DNA of 64,000 nucleotides from Doryteuthis pealeii (taxonomy: Eukaryota; Mollusca; Cephalopoda; Myopsida; Loliginidae). This document shows positions 38,881 through 50,977 of the stretch, piece after piece; the stretch's first letter is position 1; each line of letters starts with the position of its first letter. Both the position numbers and the translations under genes were made by a program. The notes beneath the pieces were generated by a model. It saw nothing but the letters and a program-made list of their open reading frames with translations. It ran no database searches and was not told the origin of the DNA. The DNA is taken from the NCBI GenBank assembly GCA_023376005.1, contig CM042151.1:82554494-82618493 (forward strand), given 5' to 3'.

Positions 38881-40870
38881 AAAGAAACTTTCCAATTGGA
38901 GATAAAGTATTAGAGGCAATTCTATTGTTTGAACAATTATACGGTTTTTGGCAATATAAAGATTTGTTCCTCTTTAGTTCTGAAATAATCTAAACGATAA
39001 ACGAAATCTACGATAATGCAATTTTAGTTGCATTGATTTTTTTATTACAATTTCTATTGCCTATGATTTTGATTTTGATTTTTCACAAATGTATCCTTTG
39101 TATTTAGTCATTTTACTCTGATTCATGTAATTTTAATCTTTCTTTTTATTTTAATAAAAATCTCGATTGAAAATAGATTTATCTTCAAATGACATTTCTG
39201 CCCTTCATTTTTTATACATTTTAAAATTCTTTTTGAACCCAACGGTAAAGTAAAGAAGAACAAAAATATGTATAGAAATATAACCAAATTTTCAAATAAA
39301 ATATTTTCAAATTTTTAATTTATTGCGTGACGTATTTTCACATTTTCTGCATTCTCAAATTAATCCCAGATTTGGATATTTCTTATTAACTGACCATGTG
39401 ATATTAGCAAAACTTAAGATTCACGTGCTGTGTGCATTTAGTGCTATTGTGGCTTCCTCAAATAAGTCCTTGATTTATTAAGTACTGGCCATGTGATTTT
39501 ACCAAACTTGGATTCACATACTGGATTAATTCTGTGTTATTATTGCGTGTGTTGTATAACGATCTTAAAAGCTAATTAAAACAATTTTAGAAGGAATTAG
39601 TATACAGTAATCAATGAAAAAAAACAACATCCTATCTTCGAATAGGTCTTATTAAATCGTGAATATTATTTTTCATATTTGAACTGAGGGGCATCTATTC
39701 ATTTTTAAATAGACTATCAATAACAAAAATTGGATAAACTCCACTGGAAATCATTTATTTAGGAATGCATACAAATTTGTACTGAAAATTTAAAAAGAAA
39801 CGTCGGTGACCTTAAAAACGTGTAACATAGTCAATTTTATTCTCCTAACTAATCTTGATGTTTTAGTAGGAAATAGCAAATAAATAAACATAGAATTGAA
39901 AAATTAAAAAAAGATCATTCAATATTTTCTCGTGTAAAAATGCTAACAATGTAATATTGTAATAATTCTATTGACCTAACCAATATTACTGAATTATATC
40001 AACCTGATTCTCTCACTCAAATAAAAAAAAAAAACAAATAAATATTTTCGGAGTTTGCTTTTTATGTTGTACAATGGGGAGACATGCTGAAACAAATGTG
40101 TGATTATGTGTGCATATATTAACTAAGAAAATTGGAGTAACTGGTTTGATGGAAAGAAGGATTTAGGAAGTTCCAGTCGCGATGGATTCCTAGCACCAAG
40201 GAAATAACAATATCAGATAAGTTGACTTATTAATAAAATCTTGCAATACCAATGATTCCGAATAGTAACGTTTTCAGTCAAGCTAAAACGAGAATAGTAT
40301 ATAACTCTGAAATACAATGGCCAGTCAAGTACTTTAACTTGGAAGAAAGATAACGAAAAAAAAAACAACAAAAAAACCCAACAACAACAAAAAACAACAA
40401 CATAAAATAATATTGTTTAGGATTCTTTATCATTCAGCAATGAAAATTAAAATGGGAATAATCTTTATTCAAATTAATTGATAACCAGTTGATCTTAAAC
40501 GGCAAATTACACAATCTGATCAAAATACCGGTACGAGTTTCAGGAGTTTCAGTTGCAGGAGTAGATATATGCTCCTCAACCATGGTGGATTGGGCACTAT
40601 GGGTGAGAGTTTGCTTACGGCTACCGACGACGCTTAAAGGCAACGCTCTCCTATAAAACAATCGGAGCACTCTCTGACGGCCTTTCAATATATACATATG
40701 TATTTATCAGTTAAAACCCTCGTTCCAGTCATTAGGTGGGCTGATGTCTGGGTGGTTAAAATGTCTGTCTGATGATATATCGATCGCTTTCCATCCCGGC
40801 TGGAGGTAGCTTGCTAATGTCTAGCCTCACTGAAGGGACCTGATAAGTTGAAACACGTTTTTGTGGATGA

Positions 40871-40872
<2 letters not shown>
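38881..40872. other. 3' flank of unit C
   Basis: No gene. Matches 51640-52850 of unit D (TTTGGATATTTCTTA.GAACTGACCATG; GGTTGGCTGG-like 40140; TTTTCAGT.AA near 40270). There is no satellite monomer: the sequence goes directly from GATAATGCAATT to the post-satellite flank. 40370-40410 is CAA-rich. A tRNA-like stretch near 40730-40800 (GGGTGGTTAAAATG) is too weak to call. Confidence 0.55.
39153..39158 (+). promoter_or_regulatory. Possible poly-A signal of unit C gene
   Basis: AATAAA about 270 nt after the stop, at a position kept in units B (28040) and D (51755). In such AT-rich DNA chance occurrence is high. Confidence 0.35.

Positions 40873-40910
<38 letters not shown>
40873..40910. repeat. 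(TA)n microsatellite
   Basis: Pure TA tract preceded by CTGATAAGTTGAAACACG. Confidence 0.9.
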
Positions 40911-40914
<4 letters not shown>

Positions 40915-41066
40915 CAAACATTCTTAGTGCATTGAGGAGGCATCCTTCTTCTGCAAAAAAAGTCACTGTCACTATATGTATGCGTACACATCTAGGAGAA
41001 TTAGACACTTTGCCTAAGCTCCCCGAAATAGACTATAATGCAAAATCTCTAAGTCTTTTGTTATTT

Positions 41067-41121
<55 letters not shown>
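40911..41121. repeat. Retroposon 3'-end fragment plus (TA)n
   Basis: TTAGACACTTTGCCTAAGCT, CCCCGAAATAGACTATAATG and AATCTCTAAGTCTTTTG lead into (TA)n at 41068-41121. The same end occurs twice, inverted, at 54231-54580. A tail that primes TA tracts is typical of a retroposon 3' end. Confidence 0.55.
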
Positions 41122-41122
<1 letters not shown>

Positions 41123-41289
41123 AAAGATTTTGGTGGGTACGTGTTTTTTCTATAAAGATGTCTGAATAATTATATCAGAAGATTTTTTATAAGTTTCTAT
41201 ACGGGACTTCTCTTTCAGTAAAAAGAACAAAAAAACAAATTTTTTTTTAAATTCTGCTAAAAAATGTCAATATTATTATACAATTCCGT

Positions 41290-41400
41290 AAGTATGTGAC
41301 ATCCACCAAGATTGAACTCTCTATTCAGTAGTAATGGATTTACGAGACTACCTTGCTAACCATTACACAATGATGGGACCTCATTTTCTTTACCCAACCT
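41290..41400 (-). mobile_element. tRNA-derived SINE head
   Basis: On the minus strand TGTAATGGTTAGCAAGG is a good box A (tRNA-Glu/Asp-like) and GAGTTCAATCTTGG a fair box B. The adjoining sequence to about 41500 is unclassified. Confidence 0.55.
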
Positions 41401-41646
41401 GTTCGTCACAGGTAGGATATGGCACAAGGTCGAAAGCAAAGGGTATCTAGCGAGTATTTAAATCGCTATTCATTAATAATGTGTCTAACTTGCAAACCGT
41501 TATCCCACAATGGGATGCTATTAATATTTTTAAAAAAAATGTAAACATCTAAAATAAACTAATATTATAATACACAAGCTGTTAGTTTTGTTTAACATTA
41601 AATATCCAATAACCGAATTATTTTCCTCTAAAAGTAATTTAGTGCT

Positions 41647-41663
41647 ATGTCAAATGCCAATAG

Positions 41664-41715
<52 letters not shown>
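41647..41715. repeat. (CA)n(TA)n tract
   Basis: ATGTCAAATGCCAATAGCAC followed by a CA then TA tract. The lead-in is the same as at 31043. Confidence 0.85.
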
Positions 41716-41717
<2 letters not shown>

Positions 41718-41760
41718 ATTTTTGGATGTTTGTTTATTTTAGAAACGTTGCTGAATAAAG

Positions 41761-42019
41761 TATATATTAAATTTTTACTTGAAGGCACTTACAACGCATG
41801 TATCGCATAAAATTCGATACTTTTTCTTATAGAAAATGAACTTGACAAGTGTAATCCCGGCAAAGGATGGCTCGGTGTGTAGAATACCGTACAGACTGTT
41901 TCGACTCGGTGTGTAGAATACCGTACAGACTGTTCCGACACTTGTCAAGTTCATTTTCTATAAGAAAAAGTATCGAATTTTATGCGATACATGCGTTGTA
42001 AGTGCCTTCAAGTAAAAAA

Positions 42020-42030
<11 letters not shown>
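41761..42030. mobile_element. Foldback element with TA ends
   Basis: Arms of about 80 bases (AAATTTTTACTTGAAGGCAC.. mirrored at about 41940-42024) flank a centre in which TCGGTGTGTAGAATACCGTA is tandemly duplicated with period near 35. Both ends merge into TATATA. No coding. Confidence 0.75.
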
Positions 42031-42086
<56 letters not shown>

Positions 42087-42090
42087 TGTG
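42024..42090. repeat. (TA)n(GA)n opening unit D
   Basis: TA tract to 42075 then a short GAGAGAGA run, equivalent to 31699-31770. Confidence 0.9.
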
Positions 42091-42328
42091 AGAGTGGGGT
42101 ACAGAAAGACGACAAAGACAAGAAGAGTGGCCATGTAAATCTTTTGTAGAACAATTTTAACAACCAAATAGGCACTTTGGAGAAATATTCGTCTTTGTAA
42201 AACACACAAGAATAATTGAATGAATGCAACATTTTTTACATTAAGATTAAATAAACATCATTATGTTTCGAAATATTTATGATAAAAAATAATCAGAATA
42301 TTTCTAATGTAAAACATATCAAAATTTT

Positions 42329-42572
42329 GGACTATATGACCTTTAGGCACCCCTTTTGCTTTGCTGATTCATATGTACATTTTTTCATTTACACCGCCAA
42401 CACCCGGTTGTTTGTTAGGGGTTATAGTTAGGGTTAGGGTTAGGTGTTAGTTTTATAATTTTTAAACTCTAAAAATCGGCTGTTAAACAACAACCGGATG
42501 TTGACGGTGTAAATGAAAAAATGTACTTATGAATCAACAAAGCAAAAGGGGTGCCTAAATGTCATATGGTCC
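42329..42572. mobile_element. MITE of 244 bp with telomere-like core
   Basis: Terminal inverted repeats of about 75 bases (GGAC.ATATGAC.TTTAGGCA) flank a core with GTTAGGGTTAGGGTTAGG. Units A (about 5085) and C (about 31985) lack it at the matching place, so it inserted after duplication of the unit. Confidence 0.75.
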
Positions 42573-42934
42573 GTAATTTAAAAAAAAACTAATGCAATAT
42601 TCTACAGCTACAAAAGATAAGTGTAAGGAATGAACTCGCGTAATGAAATATTCTACACATCATGTCCATCAATATTCTTAAATCTTCTGAATGTTTTCTA
42701 GTTTTGGATGCTACAAAAAGTAAGAGCACAGAACGAACCCACGTTCTCTTGTTTACAGGATATTTGCACTTTTTTCTTCCGTTGCAGGGAATTCTTTTCC
42801 GTAGTAAGATTTATTAAAAAATAAATAGACACAAGACTTGACTATCATCTTACTCCCCTTAACATTTAGTCAAAGTAATATTCTGTATTTTATTTTACTT
42901 ACATATATTTAAGAATTATATTAAATTAATTATC

Positions 42935-43535
42935 CCGCCCTGTCGGCTGGGGCGTTAGAATGCACCGACTGCACCTCTGCAGAGAGGTAAGACTCCCCCA
43001 ATGGGGCCACCTGTTGGCCGTGGGTGGCGACCCGTGATGCTTAAGGATAGAGCCCGGGTGGATGAGCAGTTCATGACATGCAATACTCCACTTTGGCCCT
43101 ATCTTGGGCTAGACGGGCGGTCGGAGAGGCCCCCTCCGATCAATTGGCTGGTCACGTCAAGCCCTAGCACCTATATGATTTTCCCAACCATATTGCCCTT
43201 ATGGCAAGCCCCAACCCCTTTTTATCATATGGGTGCTAGAAGGCGGTGGCTGTGGATCTACATGTCCTGGGAATGACGTTAAACTTTATCTGATGGTGAG
43301 GTTCCAGTTCTGGAGGTTTGGGGAATGTGGAGCACCCCTTAATCACCATTGCTCCCTGGTCCACTCTGACCCGGAGTGGTAGTACCTGTTAGGGTCCCAT
43401 CTATGGGTTAAATAGAAAAATGTATTTATAAAAAAATTGTATTATCCATTAAGAATTGATTTATTTCAAAACTTTATCGGCATTAAATGACCCACTGAGG
43501 TTGATATGCCGTAAAACAAAACAAAACAAACAAAC
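42935..43535 (+). mobile_element. 601-bp non-autonomous retroposon, copy 1
   Basis: Begins CCGCCCTGTCGGCTGGGGCG, ends in an (AAAC)n-type tail and is flanked by a perfect 12-base duplication AAATTAATTATC (42923-42934 and 43536-43547). It is GC-rich against its surroundings. The last about 60 bases (GGCATTAAATGACCCACTGA, GGTTGATATGCC) match the tail of the tRNA SINE at 12497. A 91-residue open frame inside has no recognisable domain. Second copy at 56333. Confidence 0.9.
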
Positions 43536-45544
43536 AAATTAATTATCTGAAAAAAAAAGTCATCAGCTGAGTGCACAGAAAAAGGTAAGTTACGTGTAAT
43601 TAATATCTTGTATATATTTGAAGTTGTATTTGTCTTCTTATATCAATAATATACAAATAATAATTTAGTAATATTTTAATTATCGTCTTTATCAATATTC
43701 GTAAATCTTCTGAATATTTTAAAGGTTTGGACTCTGCAAAAAGTAAGAGTAAGGAACGAACTCACATACCCTTGTTTACCAGATATGTACACGTTTTCAT
43801 CACTTGCAGGAAATTCTTTTTCGTAATAATATTTATTAAGCATAATAACCGTAGGACTTGAATAAGATCTTAAAGGGTAACATACTCTACCCCAACCTTT
43901 TCTTTAATCCCAGTAAATAAGCTACACATTGTTTTTATCTAGATTTTTACATTTTTAGAAAATATTTCACTTTTGGACGCTACAAAAAGTAAAACTAGGA
44001 ACGAACTCACGTAACCTTGTTTACCAGATATTTGCACTTTTTCATCAATTTCAGGAAATTCTTTTTCGTGTAAGATTTATTAAAAATAATAAACGTAGGA
44101 CTTGAATATTTCGGAAGGTAACTTACCCGTCCCCTAACATTTAGTCAGTGAAATATTCTGTATATTATTTAACTAACATATGTTTCAGAATTATACCAAA
44201 TTGAATAATTCTCCGAAAGGTACCATTAGCTGAGTGCAAAGGAAACGGTAAGTTCTATGTAATATATCTTTTAAAGATTTATATGTTTAAAGTTGTATTT
44301 TCTTGTTATATTAAGAATATACGTATATAAGTTAAATAATACACAGTTTATTTTTAATTTTAATTTCCAGGTTAACAATATTACAGTTCGTTAAGCGATT
44401 GACGGTTTAAATATTACATGTTATAATTATGATGTTCTTGTTAGTTTCAGTTTGATACGATGTTGTAAATTTAATAAAATATTTTACTACCGTCTGTTCA
44501 TTTGGGATGAATAACTTGATATCTTGAAAGTTCCATTTTTAATTTGGAACGAATTTGCATTTAATTTTGTATTGTAGTTCGCTCGGTTTTCGACAATTTT
44601 AATATTACATGTTTATAATTCTTCGTTATTTCAGTTTGATACGTTATAATCATTTTATAAAATATTTGCTCTCCTACCTTCATATCCTTAAAGTTTTATT
44701 TTTATTTCTAGGAAGAATTTGATTGAAACATTCCAGTTGTAAGTAGACGAGCTAAATTTCTTGAAATATTTTCTTAACTGAACTAAAATTATTTCATCAG
44801 TTTAAACCATTGTGAAATCTACAATATTTAATTAAATTGTAAGAATTGAGGAGTTTTGATAGTTTGACCATGGTTTAATTTTTTTTTGTAAAGTTGCTAA
44901 TAGAAAATTTAGAATGTGTCTTTTATTTTCAAATCTTTTTATCTTTTTTTCCATAAACTTTTAGAAATTGTACGTAATATTTTTGAGGGAATATGAATTT
45001 GGCTTTCAGCGTTATAATGGCAGTTGAAATTAACATTCATAACATCTGAAATAACAAATGTGGCTTTTAAAATATCCGATTCACTTGCCCCCCCCCCCCA
45101 AAAAAAAAAAAAGATGGAAAGAAAAAAGAAAGCTTACACATCGACCATTGAAATAATATTATATTGAATTTTATCCCCCCCCTTTTTTTTTCTTACTAAT
45201 AAACAACTAAAAAATAATTTTTTAATTGTATTTTTGTAAATTTGTTAATAGAAAACTTAGAATGTGTCCTAATTTAATTTCAAAACTTTTTTCTAGAAGC
45301 TTTTAGAAATTACTTAATATATTTGAGGGGCTTGAATTTGGCTTTCTATAACGGCAGTTGAAATTCACATTCATAACATATTTTGTATATTAATAACTTA
45401 TGTGCGTTATAACTTATATTTATAGAATACCTTGTGTTTACTGAACAATATGGCTTTTAAAATGTCGGTTTTATTTGAATGAAAAGAAAAACATAAAAGA
45501 ATAAGTTTTTGTCGTATTGTCAACGAAATTATTTCCCTATAATA

Positions 45545-45820
45545 TCTGATTGCTATTTCTCTGAATGTTTGAGATGAGGCTTGATGATTAGTATTATCTG
45601 CGTTATTCGGACTATTGTCCCCATCTTCATTGTTATTTGTACAACGTTTCGGCCGATATGCCGTCCGGCCTTCTTCAGGTATTTATTGTCGGACTCTGGA
45701 ACCTTCTCGGACTCGGGAACCTTCTTTTCGAACTCAGGAACTTTCTTGTCGTAGTCGGGAGCCATCACGGAACTTTGAACCTAACCCTTTATTTAGTCCA
45801 CGGGGGTATCCTGTTCTCAT
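45545..45820 (-). repeat. tRNA-headed repeat R1, copy 4 (headless)
   Basis: Minus-strand copy with DYDKKVPEFEKKVPESE-type short repeats and CTGAAGAAGGCCGGACGGCA, TATCGGCCGAAACG. The tRNA-like head is missing. Confidence 0.65.
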
Positions 45821-48800
45821 ATCTGATTGCTTCAATTTTTCCCACACATTGATTTACTCTGATTTGTATCCAATTCTTGATTGATTTGTACCTCTTAACT
45901 TCATTACCTATCCAGTTGTATCTTGTAAGTCAAACCTTTTTATTAAAACTGTGCAGGTAAATTCTTCCTATGCTGTGATCCATACAAGAGAAATTCTATT
46001 CTTTTTAGTTACTTTGTACTAGTGATATCGCTTGTCTGTCTCTTACACTAAACGTCTAGTAGAATCAGAACTTTTAATTCTTAAATCTAATATGAATTCG
46101 TAGTTAAATTAATGTTATTACATAGTGTTCAGTTTTACTCTGATTCGGGTCCACTTCTTGGTTGATTCAATCGTCTAAATAATATCTGAATGCCTCAATT
46201 GTTTCGACTTATTTATTTACTATGACTCTTGTTTATTTGGCCATCTTATCGTCTTTACCTTTTTTATATGTCTTTCGTAGTAAGTCACTTTCTGAAAATG
46301 TCGGACAAACTCTTTTTATTAAAACTGTTCAGGTAAATTGTTCCTATGCAGCGATCTATACAAGAGAAAAATTTATACTTTTTAGTTACTTCGTCATATC
46401 GCTTGTCTGTCTCTTCTACTAATCCTCGAGTAAATCAGTTAATGGAATTTTTAATTCTTAAATCTAATATCCTTTCTTAGTTAAATAAATGTTATCCTAT
46501 ATTATTCTGGTTTCTACTTGACAGATATTCTTCAAATATTTCTTAGCTTAAAAAAATCATTTGAATTACAATATGAGTCAGGTTTTGTTTTTCTTTTAAA
46601 ATCAACATAATTATTTTTCAACTTTTCTAATGAGTGTTTTCAACAAATAATAATGAAATAAATATTCTATAAGAAGCTGACCCCATCTCAATAAAAAGCA
46701 ATCAACAAGAAAAAAAAAACTAAAATATCTCAAGTCGTAACATATTTTAAAATGTATTAGTGTTAGTTTAATTTAGATCATCATCAGTCCCCCCTCCTAA
46801 CAAAAACAATTGACACTGATCGGAACATTGATTATTTTTAATTAAAATATCAAAAGTTACTAAAATGTGAATTATAGAAAATGTCGATTTTTTTTAGTGA
46901 GTGAAGAAATATTATACAAGGTAACAATTTTTAAGGCAGAAAAAATTATTAAAAGGTAATTTAGCAATTGAATAAAAATTAGGATAAATACTTTTTCAAT
47001 AAAACTTTAAAGAAATCCTTGTTTAGTTTTAAATAATCAAGTAAGGGAAACAAAGATTTTTATGGCGGAAGATTCTTGTTTTAATTTCATACAGTCGGGT
47101 ATATATCTTAGTAATTTTAAGAAAACGAGGGGTAATTTTTTTTTTTTCGATAATGGATGTTGAAATTAACGTTCATAACATCTTTTGTTAATCAATAATT
47201 TTTCTGATTTATAATAAGATTGTAAAGGAAAATATATATTTATAAGATATTTTTATAGACTAAACAATCGGGAATAACAAACGTGGCTTTAAAAACGTCA
47301 ACTTTTATTTGAGAGAAAAGCAGTAAATATTTTCAATTAAAAGTGCAGAAAATTAATTCATGAAATATACGGAACTATCAGAGCCAAAAAACAAGACACT
47401 TTTTTCAGTGATCACTAACATTAGACCACTATAATATCTGAATGCTTCAATGGTTTCCACTCATTGATTTACTCTGACTTCTTGGTTGATTCAACCATCT
47501 TAAGTCCCTTATCTTTTAAGGTGTATTTCGTAGTAAATCACTTTATGGAAATGTCCCACAAATCTTCTTATCAAAATCGTGCAGTTAAAATGATCCTGTT
47601 CTGAGAATAAAAGAAATTCTATTATTTTTACTTACTTTGTCCGAGTGATATCTTCTGTCTCTTACACTAAATTTCTAGAAGAATTAGTTTATGGAATTTT
47701 TAATTCTTAAATCTAATATCTTTTTTTAGTTAAATAAAGTTTATCATATAATGTTCAGGTTTCTATTTGACAGAAATTCTACATATAGTTCTTAGCTTAA
47801 AAAATCAATTTAATTTCAATTAGTCAGGTTGTGTTGGGTTTTAAAAAATTTAAACGTAATTATTTTTCAAATTCGTAAACGAACATTTTCAGCAAATAGT
47901 AATTAAAATAGATGTTTTGTAATTACCTCACTGCCCCCCCCCCCCTCCGAGAGAAAAGCAATCGACTAAAATATCTGAAGATATTTTAATAAAAAGAGGA
48001 ATTACTTTTTTTCTTGAGTCGTAACATATTTTAAAATATATTAGTGGTTATTTGAATTAACTCGGATCGGAACATTGATTATTTTTAATTAAGATATCAA
48101 AAGTTACTAAAATGTTAATTATAGAAAATGTTAATTTTGATATTTATTCCTATTACAAAAATCCCGCAAAACATAATTTTCAATTGACTAAGTGAAAAAA
48201 TATTATACAAGCTAACAATTTTAAGGCAGAAATCTATTAAAAGGTAATTTTGCAATTAAATTAAAATTATGATAAATGTTTTCAATAAAACTTTATGGAA
48301 GACTTTATTTAGTTTTTAATGATCAATTGAGGAAGACTAACACTTTATGGGGGAAGATTCTTGTTTTAATTTCTTACATTCGGGTGTACACATTAGCAAT
48401 TTTAAGAAAACGTATTCAATTGGAGGTTGCAATATCATTTGATATAATTATTGGGTTTCGTTTTCTTTAGTTTATCAAATTATTTTTTATTGCATGGTCA
48501 TCTTACAAGAATTGGCGTATCTCTTTTGTCGGGTGTATATCTTAGAAATTTTAAGAAAACGTATTCAATTGGAGGTCATAGTATCATTTGATCTATTCTT
48601 TCGCGTTCGCATTCTTTACTGTGCAGAATTATCATGATTATTACGGAACATTAGTATTTCCTCATTCTAAGCTTTTCAAAATTTGAAAAATATAAGGAAA
48701 CAACAGATTCATAATTATGAAACATATCTAAAAGTCTTCCATCTATACAGTGGTCGGTTTTTATGTAGATTTTTAAAATAAGAATGTAACATTAAAAAAA

Positions 48801-49006
48801 AAAAAAAAGAAAAAATAGTTCTTTCAAAGATAGGCTTCAACTTCAATTTCAACTTTGATATTGAATTAATAACCACTAATTGTTATGGCGTTTCAAATTC
48901 GGAATGTAAGAAAAATTTGTTTTGGAAATCTAATCGTTATTGTTTTCCCGAATAATTCGAAATAATGTATTTATTTATCTTTTAATGGTTTTGTTTCTTT
49001 CATTTC

Positions 49007-49008
49007 AG
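49007..49008 (+). promoter_or_regulatory. Conserved splice acceptor of unit D
   Basis: TTTCTTTCATTTCAG precedes ATTCATCACCGG. Confidence 0.6.
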
Positions 49009-49352
49009 ATTCATCACCGGGGAAATAAATCTCACGTCTCATTTCACTGTAAATGATCTTGGGTATTAAATCGTGGAAAGATTTACCGTTTTCCATTGTC
49101 ATCCGTATAGATTTATTACAGGATGCTTAGCATTTTGTTGAATGGGAAGACAGAATTATTATATAAGTGAATCGAACCAAAATATTGTAAATCGACACTA
49201 GTTTACATTTATTGGACACAATCACAATTCCGAAAAGTTACTATTTAAAGCTTGAATATACACAGGCGACAGGTGTTCAAATTCGATGAATATATTTAAG
49301 CTTTATTTTTAAAGAAATCATAAAAGTTCACATACTAGAAAATATAGGAGAT

Positions 49353-50977
49353 ATGGCATTTATATGCAGTATATGTGACAAAGCTCTTGCATCCAAAAAT
49401 AGTTTAAGAGTTCATATGCGCATACATAGTGGAGAGCGTCCCTTCAAATGTCATAAATGTACTAAAGCCTTTACACAGGTTGGTCATTTAGAAATTCATG
49501 AACGCAGTCACACAGGAGAGAGACCCTTTAAATGTCATCAATGCGCCAAAACTTTTATACAGTCTTGCAATTTAAAAGATCATAAACGTACTCACACAGG
49601 GGAGAGGCCCTACAAATGTGATAAATGTAACAAAACCTTTAAACGTGCTGACCATTTAAAGCGCCATGAACGCACACATACACGCCAGAATAGTAGCCCT
49701 TACTCAAATAATAATGAAATGAAATGTCCATTTAAGAATTCACAACTAGCAGAATTTCCCCAGTCAAATACCCAGCCAGAAATCCGAGCACAACTGAAGG
49801 TGAGAACGGATATTCATACCAAGTATACCAAAACAAATTTCCAAGGAACTATCAGATGACACACCATCGAGAAATTTATCAACGCACACCTACAACAACG
49901 AGGCCATTCAAATGTAATAAATGCTACAAAGACTATACAGAAGCTCACCATTTAAAATATCACCCATGCACACACATAATTCCCCTGCCAAATATCTCAG
50001 CCAGACATTTGAGCACAACGGAAGGTGCGAATTGGAATCCATACCAAGTATACCATAACAAATTTTTGATGAATAATCAGATGACATACCATCGGGCAAT
50101 TCATTCGGCAGATGAGGCTAATCATTCAATGGTGTCATCATCCAATATTCAGTCATCTACATCGATACATCCTGAACAACATTTATTCCAATATGAAATG
50201 CCCGAACAAAACGTTGCAAATTATCCAAACTTATCGACACGATTTAATGCAATTTACCAAGCTACATTTCCACACCAGATTATTTCACATGATATTCGGT
50301 CAACTATTTCACCTCTTGATATAGATATGCAAACACAAGGCAATAAAATATTCCAACGTTGAACAAAAGACGAGACACAAATCGACGAAACTTGCACATG
50401 TCAATTTCTGACACAGAATTAATGAATTAAAAGGACATAACTTGTACATGTCAATGTCTGACACAGAATTAATGAATTAAAAGGACATAACTTGTACATG
50501 TCAATGTCTGACACAGAATTAATGAATTAAAAGGACATAACTTGTACATGTCAATGTCTGACATAGAATTAATGAATTAAAAGGACATAACTTGTACATG
50601 TCAATGTCTGACACAGAATTAATGAATTAAAAGGACATAACTTGCACATGTCAATGTCTGACACACATAACTTGCACATGTCAATGTCTGACACAATTAA
50701 TGAATTAAAAGGACATAACTTGTACATGACAATGCCTAACGTAGAAATCTCAATTCTGAACAGATCGATAGAACATTCGCACCAAAGTGTAAGATTTCCC
50801 ACCGCGAACATTAAAGAAAATGCTTTAATATCAAAACGTGCTGAAGAGATGCAAAACAGCTACGATACTATCTTAAAGTTACCATTAGAATTCTATATGT
50901 CCTGCAAGATATGTAATATACATGATTCTATACATCAGCAATCGGTTTCTATGCCTGACACTGAATTAATGAATTAG
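49353..50977 (+). pseudogene. C2H2 zinc-finger gene, unit D (frameshifted tail)
   Basis: ATG in GGAGATATGGCATTTATATG. Four complete fingers: CSICDKALASKNSLRVHMRI, CHKCTKAFTQVGHLEIHERS, CHQCAKTFIQSCNLKDHKRT and CDKCNKTFKRADHLKRHERT, all with intact ligands. The tail begins like unit C (SSPYSNNNEMKCPF) but one base is missing near 49770 relative to C, giving a stop at 49859. The next frame (49856-50362) continues family sequence: an extra finger CNKCYKDYTEAHHLKYHPCT, then PNISARHLSTTEGANWNPYQ and SSTSIHPEQ. A two-base loss near 50350 ends that frame. 50-bp tandem repeats follow, then a last piece to 50977 (LPLEFYMSCKICNIHDSIHQ). The four-finger N-terminal part could still make a 168-aa protein. 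Confidence 0.78.
50411..50730 (+). repeat. 50-bp tandem repeat in finger-gene tail
   Basis: The unit beginning ACACAGAATTAATGAATTAA and containing GGACATAACTTGTACATGTC repeats exactly every 50 bases at 50411, 50461, 50511, 50561 and 50611, followed by shortened units to about 50730. It derives from the tail codons that read GQNLDISMP in unit C. Each unit holds TAA stops and 50 is not a multiple of three. Confidence 0.95.

Larger units (their letters stand above)
42091..49006. other. 5' flank of unit D
   Basis: No gene. It carries a MITE, a retroposon and an R1 copy listed separately. The tRNA-box-B-like GAACGAACTCACGTACCC motif recurs near 42720, 43750 and 44000. A block of about 1.2-1.4 kb is repeated: TGCTTCAATGGTTTCCACTC-like anchors at 45825, 46187 and 47434, each followed by TATCGCTTGTCTGTCTCTTC and ATGGAATTTTTAATTCTTAA. 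Several poly-C runs (45089, 47935) are present. Confidence 0.6.

Noticed and set aside
40730..40830. Possible tRNA-like SINE head GGGTGGTTAAAATG
   Set aside because: No convincing box B at the right distance.
42425..42443. Telomere
   Set aside because: Only three TTAGGG-like units inside a foldback element, with unit D continuing on both sides.
43001..43276. 91-residue frame MGPPVGRGW.., repeated at 56399-56779
   Set aside because: It lies inside a 590-bp retroposon. The two copies diverge by a frameshift and there is no recognisable domain.
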